Below, in pieces: positions 1 to 9,347 of a stretch of 64,000 nt of DNA. The stretch is from the NCBI RefSeq assembly GCF_013393325.1, contig NZ_QJRC01000084.1, positions 62,001 to 126,000 of the forward strand, read 5' to 3'. The position numbers and the translations under genes are program-made. This DNA comes from Pseudomonas hunanensis (GTDB lineage Bacteria > Pseudomonadota > Gammaproteobacteria > Pseudomonadales > Pseudomonadaceae). Each line of letters starts with the position of its first letter. Within the stretch, counting starts at the first letter, position 1. The notes beneath the pieces were generated by a model. That model ran no database searches, was not told where the DNA came from, and saw only the letters and a program-made list of their open reading frames with translations.

Positions 1-461
1 TAGTCGAAGCCCAAGGTCGACAGGGCGTCGATCACGCGGTAGTTGCCGGTATTGCGGCCGAAGAAGGTTTCCACGCCGATGATCGCGACAATGTACTGCG
101 CCGGTACGCCGTATTCCTGCTCGGCACGCGCCAATACCGCTTCGTGCTGGCGCCAGAAGTCCACACCGCGGGCAATGCGCGCATCGGTGAGGAACATCGG
201 CCGGTAGTCCTTCCACGGTTTTACCCGTTCGGCCGGGCGCGAAATGGCGTCGAGGATCGACTGCTTGCGCTGTACCTCACGGAACACGCCCATCAGTTGC
301 TCAGGGGCAAAACCATAGTCGCGGCTCATTTCGCCAACGAACTCGGTTACCTGCGGCGAGCCCTCGTAATCACCGGCATGGGCCAGCTGTACAGCGCCGA
401 ACAGGCCCACCGCACCGATCCACGGCGCACAACGGGCAGCCCAGTTACGCACTGCTTGCAT
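1..461 (-). CDS. mltB: Lytic murein transglycosylase B (partial, C-terminus outside window)
   Basis: The N-terminal 153 codons are present; the gene runs off the left edge. The product cleaves the MurNAc-GlcNAc bond of peptidoglycan in the periplasm to give 1,6-anhydro ends. The start at 461 gives a signal peptide (MQAVRNWAARCAPW...) ending in an AHA-GDY site for signal peptidase I, not a lipobox, so a soluble SltB1-type form is more likely than the E. coli MltB lipoprotein. The segment AIIGVETFFGRNTGNYRV carries the catalytic Glu and the substrate-groove motif of family 3 lytic transglycosylases. It lies 17 bases downstream of rodA on the same strand, the usual order in pseudomonads, and is probably co-transcribed with the elongasome genes. 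Confidence 0.93.
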   Translation of the reverse strand, partial: MQAVRNWAARCAPWIGAVGLFGAVQLAHAGDYEGSPQVTEFVGEMSRDYGFAPEQLMGVFREVQRKQSILDAISRPAERVKPWKDYRPMFLTDARIARGVDFWRQHEAVLARAEQEYGVPAQYIVAIIGVETFFGRNTGNYRVIDALSTLGFD

Positions 462-478
462 GAAATTGTTCACCTTAT

Positions 479-1621
479 TCAAACCTGCGCGATCCATTTG
501 CGGTGTGTATGGATCGACATCAGAACGCCAAACGCTGAAAGCAGCGTCACCAACGATGTTCCGCCATAACTGATGAAAGGCAGCGGCACGCCCACCACGG
601 GCAGAAGGCCGCTGACCATTCCGATATTGACGAACACGTATACAAAAAAGGTCATGGTCAGGCTGCCCGCAAGCAGCTTGCCAAACAGGGTCTGTGCCTG
701 GGCGGTGATCATCAGGCCACGGCCGATCAGCAGCAGGTAGACGATCAACAGCAGGCAGATACCGACCAGGCCGAATTCCTCACCAAGCACGGCGATGATG
801 AAGTCGGTGTGGCTTTCCGGCAGGAAGTCCAGGTGCGACTGAGTGCCGAGCAGCCAGCCCTTGCCGAACACGCCGCCCGAGCCGATCGCCGCCTTGGACT
901 GGATGATGTTCCAACCGGTGCCCAACGGGTCGCTTTCCGGGTCGAGGAAGGTCAGCACCCGCTGCTTCTGGTAGTCGTGCATGACGAAGAACCACATCGC
1001 CACCGCCACCGGCACCGTCGCGGCCAGCACGCTGAGGATCCAGCGCCAGCGCAGGCCACCCATGAACAGCACGAAGGCGCCGGAGGCGAGAATCAGCAAG
1101 GCTGTGCCCAGGTCGGGCTGACGCACGATCAGGATGAACGGCACGCCAATCAGCACCAGGCTGATTGCCACGTGCTTCAAATGCGGCGGCAAGGTGCGTT
1201 TGGACAGGTACCAGGCGATGGTCGCCGGCATGATGATCTTCATGAACTCCGAGGGCTGGAAGCGAATCACCCCGGGGATGTTGATCCAGCGCGTGGCGCC
1301 CATGGCGTTGTGGCCCATCACGTCCACCACTACCAGCAACAGCACCCCGGCCAGGTAGGCCAGCGGCACCCAGCGGGCCATGAAGCGCGGCTCCAGCTGG
1401 GCGATGACGAACATCGACACCAGGCCGATGCCGAACGAGGTGGCCTGCTTGAGCAGCAGGTCCCAGTTCTTGCCACTGGCCGAATAAAGGACGAACAGGC
1501 TGCCAGCCGCAAGGGTCAGCAGAATGATCAGCAGGGGGCCGTCGACATGGATGCGCTGCAGAAAGCTGGCGCGCCGACGCATCACATCCTCGCTGGAGAG
1601 CATGCGATCGAAATTGTTCAT
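479..1621 (-). CDS. rodA: Peptidoglycan glycosyltransferase RodA
   Basis: SEDS-family integral membrane protein of about 380 residues that polymerises lipid II for lateral wall growth together with PBP2. About ten hydrophobic segments are visible, and the conserved SEDS stretches are present (RFQPSEFMKI, RQPDLGTALL, FLPESHTDFI, GVPLPFISYGG near the C-terminus). ATG at 1621 overlaps the TGA of mrdA by one base, which implies translational coupling. A GTG three bases upstream and an internal Met (MRRRASF...) are alternative starts; the latter would give the roughly 367-residue form common in the genus. Confidence 0.96.
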   Translation of the reverse strand: MNNFDRMLSSEDVMRRRASFLQRIHVDGPLLIILLTLAAGSLFVLYSASGKNWDLLLKQATSFGIGLVSMFVIAQLEPRFMARWVPLAYLAGVLLLVVVDVMGHNAMGATRWINIPGVIRFQPSEFMKIIMPATIAWYLSKRTLPPHLKHVAISLVLIGVPFILIVRQPDLGTALLILASGAFVLFMGGLRWRWILSVLAATVPVAVAMWFFVMHDYQKQRVLTFLDPESDPLGTGWNIIQSKAAIGSGGVFGKGWLLGTQSHLDFLPESHTDFIIAVLGEEFGLVGICLLLIVYLLLIGRGLMITAQAQTLFGKLLAGSLTMTFFVYVFVNIGMVSGLLPVVGVPLPFISYGGTSLVTLLSAFGVLMSIHTHRKWIAQV

Positions 1622-3510
1622 CACAGAGGCGATTCCTGGGTAACGGTGGCAGGCGCGAACTCGGGCTTGAGCCGGCCATTTTCGTCGAGCAGCCAGGCGT
1701 CCATGATCTGGCGTACCACCGGCGCGGCGACACCAGAACCGGACTCACCGTTCTCGACCATCACCGACACCACGATTTTCGGGGCCTCGGCCGGGGCGAA
1801 GGCGACGAACAACGCGTGGTCGCGGTGGCGCTCCTGAAGCTTGTTACGGTCGTACTTCTCGCCCTGCTTGATCGCCACCACCTGGGCGGTACCGCTCTTG
1901 CCGGCAATGCGGTACTGAGCACCGGCAGCGGCCTTGCGCGCGGTACCACGGGCGTTGTGCATCACCTGCTCCATGCCATGGGTGACCTTGGCCCAGTCGG
2001 ACTTGTCACGCAGCACGATGTTTTCCATCGGGTTGTCGTCCACCGGCGGCTGGCCTTCGATGGTCTTGGCCAGGTGTGGGCGGTTCCACACGCCTTTGTT
2101 GGCGATCAGCGCAGTGGCTTGGGCCAGTTGCAGCGGCGTGGCCTGCATGTAGCCCTGGCCGATGCCGAGAATCAGGGTTTCGCCAGGGAACCAAGCCTGG
2201 CGACGGGTGGCACGCTTCCATTCGCGCGATGGCATCAACCCGGCAGACTCCTCGAACATGTCGAGGGAAACCCGCTGGCCGATGCCGAACTTGTTCATGT
2301 AGGTGGACAGCCGATCGATGCCCATCTTGTGCGCAAGGTCGTAGAAGTAGGTGTCGTTGGAACGCATGATGGCGGTGTCCAGGTCAACCCAGCCATCACC
2401 GGTGCGGTTCCAGTTACGGTATTTGTGATCGTAGTTGGGCAACTGGTAATAGCCTGGGTCGAACACCCGGCTGCTGGCATTGACCACGCCACTGTCCAAG
2501 CCAGCAATAGCCACCGCCGGCTTGATGGTCGAACCCGGTGGGTACAGGCCACGCAGCACGCGGTTGAACAACGGCCGGTCGATCGAATCGCGCAGCTCGG
2601 CATAGGCCTTGAAGCTGATGCCGGTGACGAACAGGTTGGGGTCGAAGCTTGGCTGGCTGACCATTGCCAGCACCTCGCCGGTCCGAGGGTCGAGCGCCAC
2701 CACCGCACCGCGTCGGCCACCCAGGGCAGCCTCGGCAGCCTCCTGCAGCTTGATGTCCAGGCTCAGCACAATGTCCTTGCCCGGTTTCGGGTCGGTGCGC
2801 TTGAGCACCCGCAGCACACGGCCACGGGCGTTGGTCTCGACTTCCTCGTAACCTACCTGGCCGTGCAGGGCATCTTCGTAGAAGCGCTCGATGCCCGTCT
2901 TGCCGATATGGTGGGTGCCGCTGTAGTTCACCGGGTCGAGCGTTTTCAGCTCTTTCTCGTTAATCCGCCCTACATAACCCACCGAATGGGCGAAATGCGC
3001 ACCCTGCGGGTAATGCCGCACCAGCTGGGCCACCACTTCCACGCCCGGCAGGCGGAACTGGTTTACCGCCACCCGGGCGATCTGCTCTTCGTTGAGCTCG
3101 AACAGGATCGGCACCGGCTCGAACGGCCGGCGGCCCTGGCGCATGCGCTTCTCGAACAGGGCGCGGTCGTCGTCGGTCAGCTCCAGCACTTCAACGATGG
3201 TATCCAGCACTTCCTGCCAGTTACCCGCGCGTTCGCGGGTCATCGACAGGCTGAAGCTGGGCCGGTTATCGGCGACGATCACCCCATTGCGGTCGAAGAT
3301 CAGCCCGCGGGTCGGCGGGATCGGCTGCACGTGCACCCGATTGTTTTCCGACAGCGTGGAGTGGTAGTCGTACTGGATGATCTGCAGGTAGTACAGCCGC
3401 GCAATCAGCACGCAAATAAGCAGCATGATCGCCACCGCGCCGACCACGACGCGGTTGCGCACCAGGCGGGCGTCTTTCTCGTGGTCCTTGAGACGGATCG
3501 GCTGCGACAT
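1621..3510 (-). CDS. mrdA: Penicillin-binding protein 2 (elongasome transpeptidase)
   Basis: Class B PBP of 629 residues that cross-links peptidoglycan during elongation with RodA. One N-terminal membrane anchor (about residues 21-43) is followed by a pedestal/dimerisation domain and a transpeptidase domain. Active-site motifs are intact: S327-T-I-K330 with the nucleophilic serine, S384-N-D386 (the SxD variant of this subfamily), and K538-S-G540. The length matches the family. The gene sits between rlmH (16 bases upstream) and rodA (overlapping stop/start), in the conserved rlmH-mrdA-rodA-mltB order. It is the expected target of mecillinam-type beta-lactams. Confidence 0.97.
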   Translation of the reverse strand: MSQPIRLKDHEKDARLVRNRVVVGAVAIMLLICVLIARLYYLQIIQYDYHSTLSENNRVHVQPIPPTRGLIFDRNGVIVADNRPSFSLSMTRERAGNWQEVLDTIVEVLELTDDDRALFEKRMRQGRRPFEPVPILFELNEEQIARVAVNQFRLPGVEVVAQLVRHYPQGAHFAHSVGYVGRINEKELKTLDPVNYSGTHHIGKTGIERFYEDALHGQVGYEEVETNARGRVLRVLKRTDPKPGKDIVLSLDIKLQEAAEAALGGRRGAVVALDPRTGEVLAMVSQPSFDPNLFVTGISFKAYAELRDSIDRPLFNRVLRGLYPPGSTIKPAVAIAGLDSGVVNASSRVFDPGYYQLPNYDHKYRNWNRTGDGWVDLDTAIMRSNDTYFYDLAHKMGIDRLSTYMNKFGIGQRVSLDMFEESAGLMPSREWKRATRRQAWFPGETLILGIGQGYMQATPLQLAQATALIANKGVWNRPHLAKTIEGQPPVDDNPMENIVLRDKSDWAKVTHGMEQVMHNARGTARKAAAGAQYRIAGKSGTAQVVAIKQGEKYDRNKLQERHRDHALFVAFAPAEAPKIVVSVMVENGESGSGVAAPVVRQIMDAWLLDENGRLKPEFAPATVTQESPL

Positions 3511-3526
3511 CGGACTGCTTACAGGC

Positions 3527-3994
3527 TCATTTGTGGTAAGGGTGCCCGGACAGCACGGTCCAGGCGCGGTAGATCTGCTCGCCGATGAGTATCCTTACCA
3601 ACGGGTGCGGCAAAGTCAGCGGCGACAGCGACCAACGTTGCTCGGCGCGCGCGCAAACCTCGGGCGCCAGGCCTTCCGGGCCACCCACCATCAAATTCAC
3701 CGTGCGCGCATCCAGGCGCCAGCGGTCCAGCTCGGTGGCCAGCTGCTCGGTACTCCAGGGCTTGCCATGGACCTCGAGGGTGACAATGCGTTCCCCAGGC
3801 TGCACCTTGCTCAGCATGGCTTCGCCCTCCTGACGGATCAGGCGAGCGACGTCGGCATTCTTGCCACGGGTATTCAGCGGGATTTCCACCAGCTCCAGCG
3901 ACAGCTCGGTGGGCAGGCGCTTGGCATATTCATGCCAGCCTTCCTCGACCCACTTGGGCATGCGCGAGCCGACCGCAATCAGGCGCAGACGCAC
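3527..3994 (-). CDS. rlmH: 23S rRNA (pseudouridine-1915 N3)-methyltransferase RlmH
   Basis: SPOUT-class methyltransferase of 155 residues that methylates pseudouridine 1915 in helix 69 of 23S rRNA on assembled ribosomes. The N-terminus [15 protein letters not shown], the segment [17 protein letters not shown] (SAM-binding trefoil knot) and the C-terminal [14 protein letters not shown] are typical. I chose the GTG at 3994, because AAGGA stands at normal distance upstream and the length then equals the family norm; longer in-frame starts run into rsfS. It is 10 bases downstream of rsfS in the same operon. Confidence 0.96.
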   Translation of the reverse strand: MRLRLIAVGSRMPKWVEEGWHEYAKRLPTELSLELVEIPLNTRGKNADVARLIRQEGEAMLSKVQPGERIVTLEVHGKPWSTEQLATELDRWRLDARTVNLMVGGPEGLAPEVCARAEQRWSLSPLTLPHPLVRILIGEQIYRAWTVLSGHPYHK

Positions 3995-4004
3995 AGCGCT
4001 TTCC

Positions 4005-4424
4005 TTATTCGCGGTCTTTGAGCTTGTCGGAGTACTCGTGAGCATGGTCCGGGCTGTGGTGCTTGCCATCGGCGGCACGGCTTTGCTCGGCACCCTGCCA
4101 CAGACGCTCCAGGTCGTAGAACTGGCGGGCAGCGGCGGTCATCATGTGCACGATGACGTCGTTCAGGTCCAGCAGCACCCAGTCGCTGTCGCCTTTGCCT
4201 TCTTCACCCAGTGGCTGGGCGCCCTTGGCCTTGACCGCTTCACGGACCTTTTCGGCCATCGCGTTGATCTGGCGGTTGGAGGTACCGGTGGCAATGATCA
4301 TGTAGTCGGTCAGGCTGTGCTTTTCGCGCACGTCGATGACCTGGATGTCCTGGGCCTTGACGTCTTCCAGCGCTGCCTTGGTCACTGCGACCAGTTCTTC
4401 GCCGTAAATTTTTTGCTTGGTCAT
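4005..4424 (-). CDS. rsfS: Ribosome silencing factor RsfS
   Basis: RsfS/Iojap-family protein of 139 residues that binds L14 (uL14) on the 50S subunit and blocks subunit joining when nutrients are low. The core ([55 protein letters not shown]) is complete. The C-terminal tail ([25 protein letters not shown] region) extends past the E. coli protein and is charged and probably disordered. The ATG at 4424 was chosen over an upstream in-frame Met because the domain begins at [12 protein letters not shown]. It lies between nadD and rlmH, the near-universal order. Confidence 0.96.
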   Translation of the reverse strand: MTKQKIYGEELVAVTKAALEDVKAQDIQVIDVREKHSLTDYMIIATGTSNRQINAMAEKVREAVKAKGAQPLGEEGKGDSDWVLLDLNDVIVHMMTAAARQFYDLERLWQGAEQSRAADGKHHSPDHAHEYSDKLKDRE

Positions 4425-4467
4425 AAAAAACTCGTTCAACTCGTTGGATGAGGCGCCAGAGGCACCG

Positions 4468-5127
4468 TCAGTTGGGCGCACGATACAGTTCGTGCGCCTC
4501 GATATAGGCCAGTACGGCGTCCGGCACCAGGAACCTCACCGATTTGCCGCTGGCCAGCAGCTGTCGGATCTGTGTAGCCGACACCGCAAGCGGCGTCTGC
4601 CAGACGAACGAAATATTTCCCGCCGGGCCGGACATGGCGGTGGGATCGCTCTCCGAGCGCGCAGCCAGCAGGTTGCGCAGCTCGTCAGGGGGTTCTACGT
4701 CGGCATCCGGGCGTTGCAGCACCAGGATGTGACAGTGTTGCAGCAACTCTTCCCAGCGGTGCCAGGCAGGCAGGCCACAAAAGGCATCCCAGCCCAGCAC
4801 CAGGAACAGCTGGTCGTTGCCGGCCAGTTCGGCGCGGATCGATTCCAGCGTATCGATGGTGTACGACGGCTTGTCGCGCTCCAGCTCGCGGGCGTCGACG
4901 CTCAGGCAAGCGACGCCCTGCACCGCTTCACGCACCATGGCCAGGCGATCCTGCGCGGCCACCTGTGGCGTGTCGCGGTGTGGCGGCCGGGCATTGGGCA
5001 ACAGGCGCAACTCGTCCAGCCCCATGAGCTCGGCCACTTCCAGCGCGCTGCGCAGGTGGCCGATATGCACGGGGTCGAAGGTGCCGCCTAGAATGCCGAT
5101 GCGCCGGACTGCCTGGGCCTTGCTCAA
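4468..5127 (-). CDS. nadD: Nicotinate-nucleotide adenylyltransferase
   Basis: Transfers AMP from ATP to nicotinate mononucleotide to form deamido-NAD in NAD biosynthesis. Nucleotidyltransferase motifs are the N-terminal [13 protein letters not shown] (phosphate-binding GxFxxxHxGH) and the C-terminal [13 protein letters not shown] (ISSTxIR type). No ATG precedes the domain. The TTG at 5127 (219 residues, starting just after the proA stop) fits the family length; a GTG at 5163, overlapping proA by 35 bases, is the alternative (231 residues). The call is firm but the start is uncertain. Confidence 0.93.
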   Translation of the reverse strand: MSKAQAVRRIGILGGTFDPVHIGHLRSALEVAELMGLDELRLLPNARPPHRDTPQVAAQDRLAMVREAVQGVACLSVDARELERDKPSYTIDTLESIRAELAGNDQLFLVLGWDAFCGLPAWHRWEELLQHCHILVLQRPDADVEPPDELRNLLAARSESDPTAMSGPAGNISFVWQTPLAVSATQIRQLLASGKSVRFLVPDAVLAYIEAHELYRAPN

Positions 5128-5128
5128 C

Positions 5129-6400
5129 TCAGCAGGTCCCCTGGCCGCGCAGCTGGCCGTCACCGATTACCACGTACTTCTCGCAGGTCAGGCCTTCCAG
5201 GCCGACCGGGCCACGGGCATGCAGCTTGTCGGTGGAAATACCGATTTCCGCGCCCAGGCCGTACTCGAAGCCGTCGGCAAAGCAGGTCGGAGTGTTGAGC
5301 ATGACCGACGCCGAATCGACTTCAGCCATGAACTGGCGGGCTTCACCCTGGTGTTCGCTGATGATCGAGTCGGTGTGGTGCGAGCCATAGTGGTTGATGT
5401 GCTCGATGGCCTGGTCCAGGCCATCGACGACGCGGATCGACAGGATCGCGTCCAGGTACTCGGTGTGCCAGTCGTCTTCAGTGGCCGGTTTGGCCTCGAC
5501 CAGCGCGCGAGTACGCTCGCAGCCACGCAGCTCCACGCCCTTCTCCTGGAAGCGGCGGGCCATTTCCGGCAGGAAGCGCTCCGCCACCCGCTGGTCGACC
5601 AGCAGGGTTTCCATGGCCCCGCAAATGCCGTAGCGGTAGGTCTTGGCGTTGAAGGCCACATTCCAGGCCTTGTCCAGGTCGGCATGCTGGCTGACATAAA
5701 CGTGGCAGATGCCGTCCAGGTGCTTGATCACCGGTACGCGGGCATCGCGGCTGATGCGTTCGATCAGGCCACGGCCGCCGCGCGGCACGATGACATCGAC
5801 GAATTGCGGCATGCTGATCAGCGCGCCCACGGCTTCGCGGTCAGTGGTCTCGACCACCTGCACCACGGCTGCCGGCAAGCCGGCTTCGGCCAGGCCACGC
5901 TGGATGCAGGTGGCAATGGCGCGGTTGGAATGGATGGCTTCGGAGCCGCCACGCAGGATGGTCGCGTTACCCGACTTCAGGCACAGGCTGGCGGCATCGA
6001 TGGTCACGTTCGGGCGCGACTCGTAGATGATCCCGATCACCCCCAGCGGCGTGCGCATTTTGCCGACCTGAATACCCGATGGGCGGTAGCTCATGTCGCG
6101 GATGGCACCGACCGGGTCCGGCAGGCTGGCCACCTGGCGCAGGCCGGTGATCATGCCGTCGATGCGTGCCGGGGTCAGCGCCAGGCGGTCGAGCAGCGCT
6201 GGCTCCAGGCCATTGGCGCGGCCGGCGGCCAGGTCCAGCTCATTGGCAGCAGTGAGCTCGGCACGGGCGGCGTCCAGCGCGTCGGCGGCGGCTTGCAGGG
6301 CGCGGTTCTTCTGCGCGGTGCTGGCACGGCCGATCACCCGGGAAGCCTCACGGGCAGCGCGACCCAGGCGGGTCATATAGTCAAGAACGGACTCAGTCAT
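5129..6400 (-). CDS. proA: Gamma-glutamyl phosphate reductase
   Basis: NADPH-dependent reduction of gamma-glutamyl phosphate to glutamate semialdehyde, the second step of proline synthesis. At 423 residues it is full length for this aldehyde-dehydrogenase-fold family. Diagnostic stretches are [36 protein letters not shown], the [10 protein letters not shown] loop, and [13 protein letters not shown], which carries the catalytic cysteine. It is the first recognised gene of the minus-strand block that continues into nadD, and its 3' end abuts the possible nadD starts. The 294-base divergent gap to the next gene (6401-6694) presumably holds promoters for both; I saw no site I can name with confidence. 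Confidence 0.97.
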   Translation of the reverse strand: MTESVLDYMTRLGRAAREASRVIGRASTAQKNRALQAAADALDAARAELTAANELDLAAGRANGLEPALLDRLALTPARIDGMITGLRQVASLPDPVGAIRDMSYRPSGIQVGKMRTPLGVIGIIYESRPNVTIDAASLCLKSGNATILRGGSEAIHSNRAIATCIQRGLAEAGLPAAVVQVVETTDREAVGALISMPQFVDVIVPRGGRGLIERISRDARVPVIKHLDGICHVYVSQHADLDKAWNVAFNAKTYRYGICGAMETLLVDQRVAERFLPEMARRFQEKGVELRGCERTRALVEAKPATEDDWHTEYLDAILSIRVVDGLDQAIEHINHYGSHHTDSIISEHQGEARQFMAEVDSASVMLNTPTCFADGFEYGLGAEIGISTDKLHARGPVGLEGLTCEKYVVIGDGQLRGQGTC

Positions 6401-6694
6401 GGGTTCGGTGTCTTGGCGAAGGGGAAATCGGCTGATTATAACTGCCGCGCAGGTGTACGCCCAGCGGCGGGTGGCGGATGGTAGAAAATGGCAGGGGCAA
6501 TGGGCAGGAAAGATGTAACCAGGGTTATCGAAAAAATCACCATCCGTTGTGGCCTTTTCGCGGGCACGCCCACGCCCACAGGGCTTTCATAAGGCCTGCC
6601 CCCTTACAACGACACTGCCAACATCACGATCGATTCAGCCTCGATTAAGCCATTCATTGCTATCATCCCGCCTCCCCAGCCACGAACCGTCCGC

Positions 6695-7363
6695 ATGCCA
6701 GCCCTGCCCGACAGCTTTTTCGACCGTGATGCCCAAACCGTGGCCAAGGGCCTGCTCGGCAAGGTTATCCGCCATCGCCACGGCGACCTGTGGCTGGCTG
6801 CGCGGATCATCGAGACCGAGGCCTACTACCTCACCGACAAAGGCAGCCACGCCTCGCTCGGCTACACCGAAAAGCGCAAGGCGCTGTTCCTTGATGGCGG
6901 GCATATCTACATGTACTACGCCCGCGGCGGCGACTCGCTGAACTTCAGCGCTCACGGGCCGGGTAACGCGGTGCTGATCAAGTCTGCCTATCCTTGGCAG
7001 GACGCCCTCTCGGGGCCCAACAGCCTGGCGCAGATGCAGCTGAACAACCCCGACGCCAGCGGCAAGCTGCGCCCGGATGAGCGCCTGTGCGCCGGCCAGA
7101 CCCTGCTGTGCCGGGCCCTGGGCCTGAAAGTACCGCACTGGGACGCCCAGCGTTTCGACGCCGAACGCCTGTACGTCGAGGATTGTGGCAACGCCGTGCC
7201 CCGGGTGATCCAGGCCGCCCGCCTGGGCATCCCACACGGGCGCGACGAGCACCTCCCGTACCGCTTCGTCGACGCCGAGTACGCGCGCTTCTGCACGCGG
7301 AACCCGTTACGTCGCGGCCAAGTCGAAGGCCGTGACTTCTTCATTCTCGAACAAGGAAGCTGA
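6695..7363 (+). CDS. Putative 3-methyladenine DNA glycosylase (AAG/Mpg family)
   Basis: Monofunctional base-excision DNA glycosylase of the AAG fold, 222 residues. The family signature is visible: LAARIIETEAYY (containing the catalytic Glu), DKGSHASLGYTEK, GGHIYMYYARGGDSLNFS (base-flipping Tyr region) and CAGQTLLCRALGL. It removes alkylated purines such as 3-methyladenine. The start at 6695 directly precedes MPALPDSFF. The next gene begins 2 bases after its stop, so the two are probably co-transcribed although no functional link is obvious. Divergent from proA. Confidence 0.93.
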   Translation: MPALPDSFFDRDAQTVAKGLLGKVIRHRHGDLWLAARIIETEAYYLTDKGSHASLGYTEKRKALFLDGGHIYMYYARGGDSLNFSAHGPGNAVLIKSAYPWQDALSGPNSLAQMQLNNPDASGKLRPDERLCAGQTLLCRALGLKVPHWDAQRFDAERLYVEDCGNAVPRVIQAARLGIPHGRDEHLPYRFVDAEYARFCTRNPLRRGQVEGRDFFILEQGS

Positions 7364-7365
7364 AC

Positions 7366-8682
7366 ATGGGCCAATGGCTCGACAGCCTGACCGGCTGGCT
7401 AAGCGCCAACCCCCAGTGGCTTGGCCTGGCGATTTTCCTGATCGCCTGCATTGAATGCCTGGCCATCGCCGGCATCATCGTGCCAGGCACCGTGCTGCTG
7501 TTCGCCGTCGCGGTACTGGCCGGCAGCGGCGCATTCACCCTGGGCGAAACCTTGCTGCTGGGCTTTCTAGGTGGCCTGCTGGGCGACGCCTTGTCATACA
7601 CGGTGGGCAAGTACTTCCACCAGAACATCCGCCGCCTGCCCCTGCTGCGTCACCACCCGGAATGGATCGGCAGCGCCGAAAGCTACTTCCAGCGCTATGG
7701 CATTGCCAGCCTGCTGGTAGGCCGCTTCATCGGTCCGCTGCGGCCCATGCTGCCCATGGTCGCCGGCATGTTCGACATGCCACTGCCGCGCTTCATCGCC
7801 GTCAGCCTGGTGGCGGGCGCCGGCTGGTCGGTCGCGTATTTACTGCCCGGCTGGGCCACCGGTGCTGCCATGCGCCTGCCTCTGCCAGAAGGCTTCTGGC
7901 TGGATGCCGGGATCATCGCCGGTACCCTGGCGGTGCTGATTGGCCTGAGCCTGAACAGTAGCCTGCGTGACCAGCGCCACGGTACTCGGCTGGTGGCCGC
8001 CCTCAGTTTCATCGCCCTGGTCGGCGTGTTCCTCGGCTGGCCCTACCTGCATGAGTTCGACCAAGGGGTGATGACACTGGTGCAGGAACATCGCAGCCAG
8101 GCCATCGATGGCATTGTGGTCCTGGTGACGCGGCTGGGCGACTTCCGCACCCAACTGTTCCTCGGCGGCCTGCTGACCGGCCTGCTGCTGCTTGCCCGTC
8201 AGTGGCGGCATGCGTTTTTCGCCGCCGGCGCACTGATGGGCACGGCGATCGCCAACGGCACCCTGAAATGGCTGTTTGCCCGGGCCCGGCCGGAAGTGTT
8301 GACCGACCCGCTGACCAGCTACAGCATGCCCAGCGGGCACAGTTCGGCGTCGTTCGCGTTCTTTCTGGTGATGGCAGTGCTGGCCGGGCGCGGACAGCCG
8401 CCACGAATGCGCCTGACCTGGGTGATGCTGGGTTGTATTCCGGCGCTGGCGATTGCCCTGTCACGGGTTTACCTGGGGGCGCACTGGCCGACCGACATCC
8501 TAGCTGGGGCCTTGCTGGCATGTTGCGTGTGCGCGCTTAGCCTGACCCTGGTACAGCGCCAGCAGACGCTACCGGCCCTGCCGCTGCGGGTGTGGTGGCT
8601 GGTGTTGCCGGCGTGCCTGGCCTTGCTGGCGTTCTTTGCCATGCATGCACTGCCACAGGCTTTGCTCAGGTACCAATATTGA
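7366..8682 (+). CDS. DedA-family / PAP2 phosphatase fusion membrane protein
   Basis: A two-domain inner membrane protein of 438 residues. Residues about 1-200 are a DedA/SNARE-associated domain (IVPGTVLLFAVAVLAGSG, LGDALSYTVGKYF, GRFIGPLRPMLPMVAGM), the undecaprenyl-phosphate or lipid flippase-like family. Residues about 210-410 are a PAP2 acid phosphatase domain with all three motifs: K301...R308-P309, PSGH at 322-325, and S366-R367...H373...D377. The fusion suggests coupled movement and dephosphorylation of a polyprenyl or phospholipid substrate at the membrane; that coupling is inference. Starts with ATG 2 bases after the glycosylase stop. Confidence 0.9.
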   Translation: MGQWLDSLTGWLSANPQWLGLAIFLIACIECLAIAGIIVPGTVLLFAVAVLAGSGAFTLGETLLLGFLGGLLGDALSYTVGKYFHQNIRRLPLLRHHPEWIGSAESYFQRYGIASLLVGRFIGPLRPMLPMVAGMFDMPLPRFIAVSLVAGAGWSVAYLLPGWATGAAMRLPLPEGFWLDAGIIAGTLAVLIGLSLNSSLRDQRHGTRLVAALSFIALVGVFLGWPYLHEFDQGVMTLVQEHRSQAIDGIVVLVTRLGDFRTQLFLGGLLTGLLLLARQWRHAFFAAGALMGTAIANGTLKWLFARARPEVLTDPLTSYSMPSGHSSASFAFFLVMAVLAGRGQPPRMRLTWVMLGCIPALAIALSRVYLGAHWPTDILAGALLACCVCALSLTLVQRQQTLPALPLRVWWLVLPACLALLAFFAMHALPQALLRYQY

Positions 8683-8690
8683 GGTCGCCA

Positions 8691-8731
8691 GTGCCTGCCC
8701 CTTCGGGGAGTACCCGCGAAGGGGCAGGCAC
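8691..8731. terminator. Bidirectional hairpin between convergent genes
   Basis: A perfect inverted repeat with 15-base arms (8691-8705 and 8717-8731) and an 11-base loop. It lies between the DedA-PAP2 gene (stop 8682, plus) and the LON-domain gene (stop 8748, minus), where a shared terminator is expected. An A-rich stretch follows on the plus strand (U-rich in the minus-strand transcript direction is weak). Confidence 0.6.
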
Positions 8732-8747
8732 AAGCAAAACAGAACCA

Positions 8748-9338
8748 TCAGGCGAATAGCTCACCCTGAATCCGCTCCAGCAGCTTTTGGATCTCCCCCA
8801 ACCGTAGCTGCGGCGAATCGATTGCCAGCAGATCCAGCTTGTCCTCTTCCATGAACGGCAGCAGGTACGCCAGCTGATTGGCCAACGCCTGACGCCCATC
8901 CACCGGGCGCGGCATGTCCAGCGCCTCGACCATGGGGTGCTCGCCCAACGCCACCAACAGCGCCATCAGGTCGTCATCGGCCTCGAGCAACGGGCTGTCC
9001 ACTTGCTCCGGCAGCCATTGCACCTGCCCCACCAGCAACTGGTCCTTCTGCACTTCGGTGCTTCCCAGATTGAAGCGTCGCACGCCCTCGACACGGATAC
9101 CCAGCAAGCCGTTGTCCTGCTGCACGAAGTCGCGAATGACGGCCTCGCAGCCGATCGAGGCCACCACTGGCGGAGCCTTGCCGACCTGCTCCCCTTCAAG
9201 GATGCACACCACACCAAAACCTTCGCCCTGCTTCATGCAGCGCCCGATCATGTCCAGGTAGCGCGCCTCGAAAATCTGCAAATCGAGAAAGCAGCCGGGA
9301 AACAACACGGTATTGAGCGGAAACAGCGGTAGCGTCAT
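8748..9338 (-). CDS. LON substrate-binding (PUA-like) domain protein
   Basis: A 196-residue protein consisting of a stand-alone LON N-terminal domain (LPLFPLNTVLFPGCFLDLQIFEARYLDMIGRCMKQGEGFGVVCI), without the AAA+ or Ser-Lys protease parts of Lon. Stand-alone members are common in pseudomonads and their role is not established. The ATG at 9338 has GGAG at good distance; the GTG immediately before it is too close. It lies 9 bases downstream of lrgB, so it is probably the third gene of the lrgA-lrgB operon. Confidence 0.88.
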   Translation of the reverse strand: MTLPLFPLNTVLFPGCFLDLQIFEARYLDMIGRCMKQGEGFGVVCILEGEQVGKAPPVVASIGCEAVIRDFVQQDNGLLGIRVEGVRRFNLGSTEVQKDQLLVGQVQWLPEQVDSPLLEADDDLMALLVALGEHPMVEALDMPRPVDGRQALANQLAYLLPFMEEDKLDLLAIDSPQLRLGEIQKLLERIQGELFA

Positions 9339-9347
9339 CACAACTCC

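Noticed and set aside
1816..3588. A 590-codon plus-strand frame
   Set aside because: Antisense to mrdA, no ribosome-binding site or domain.
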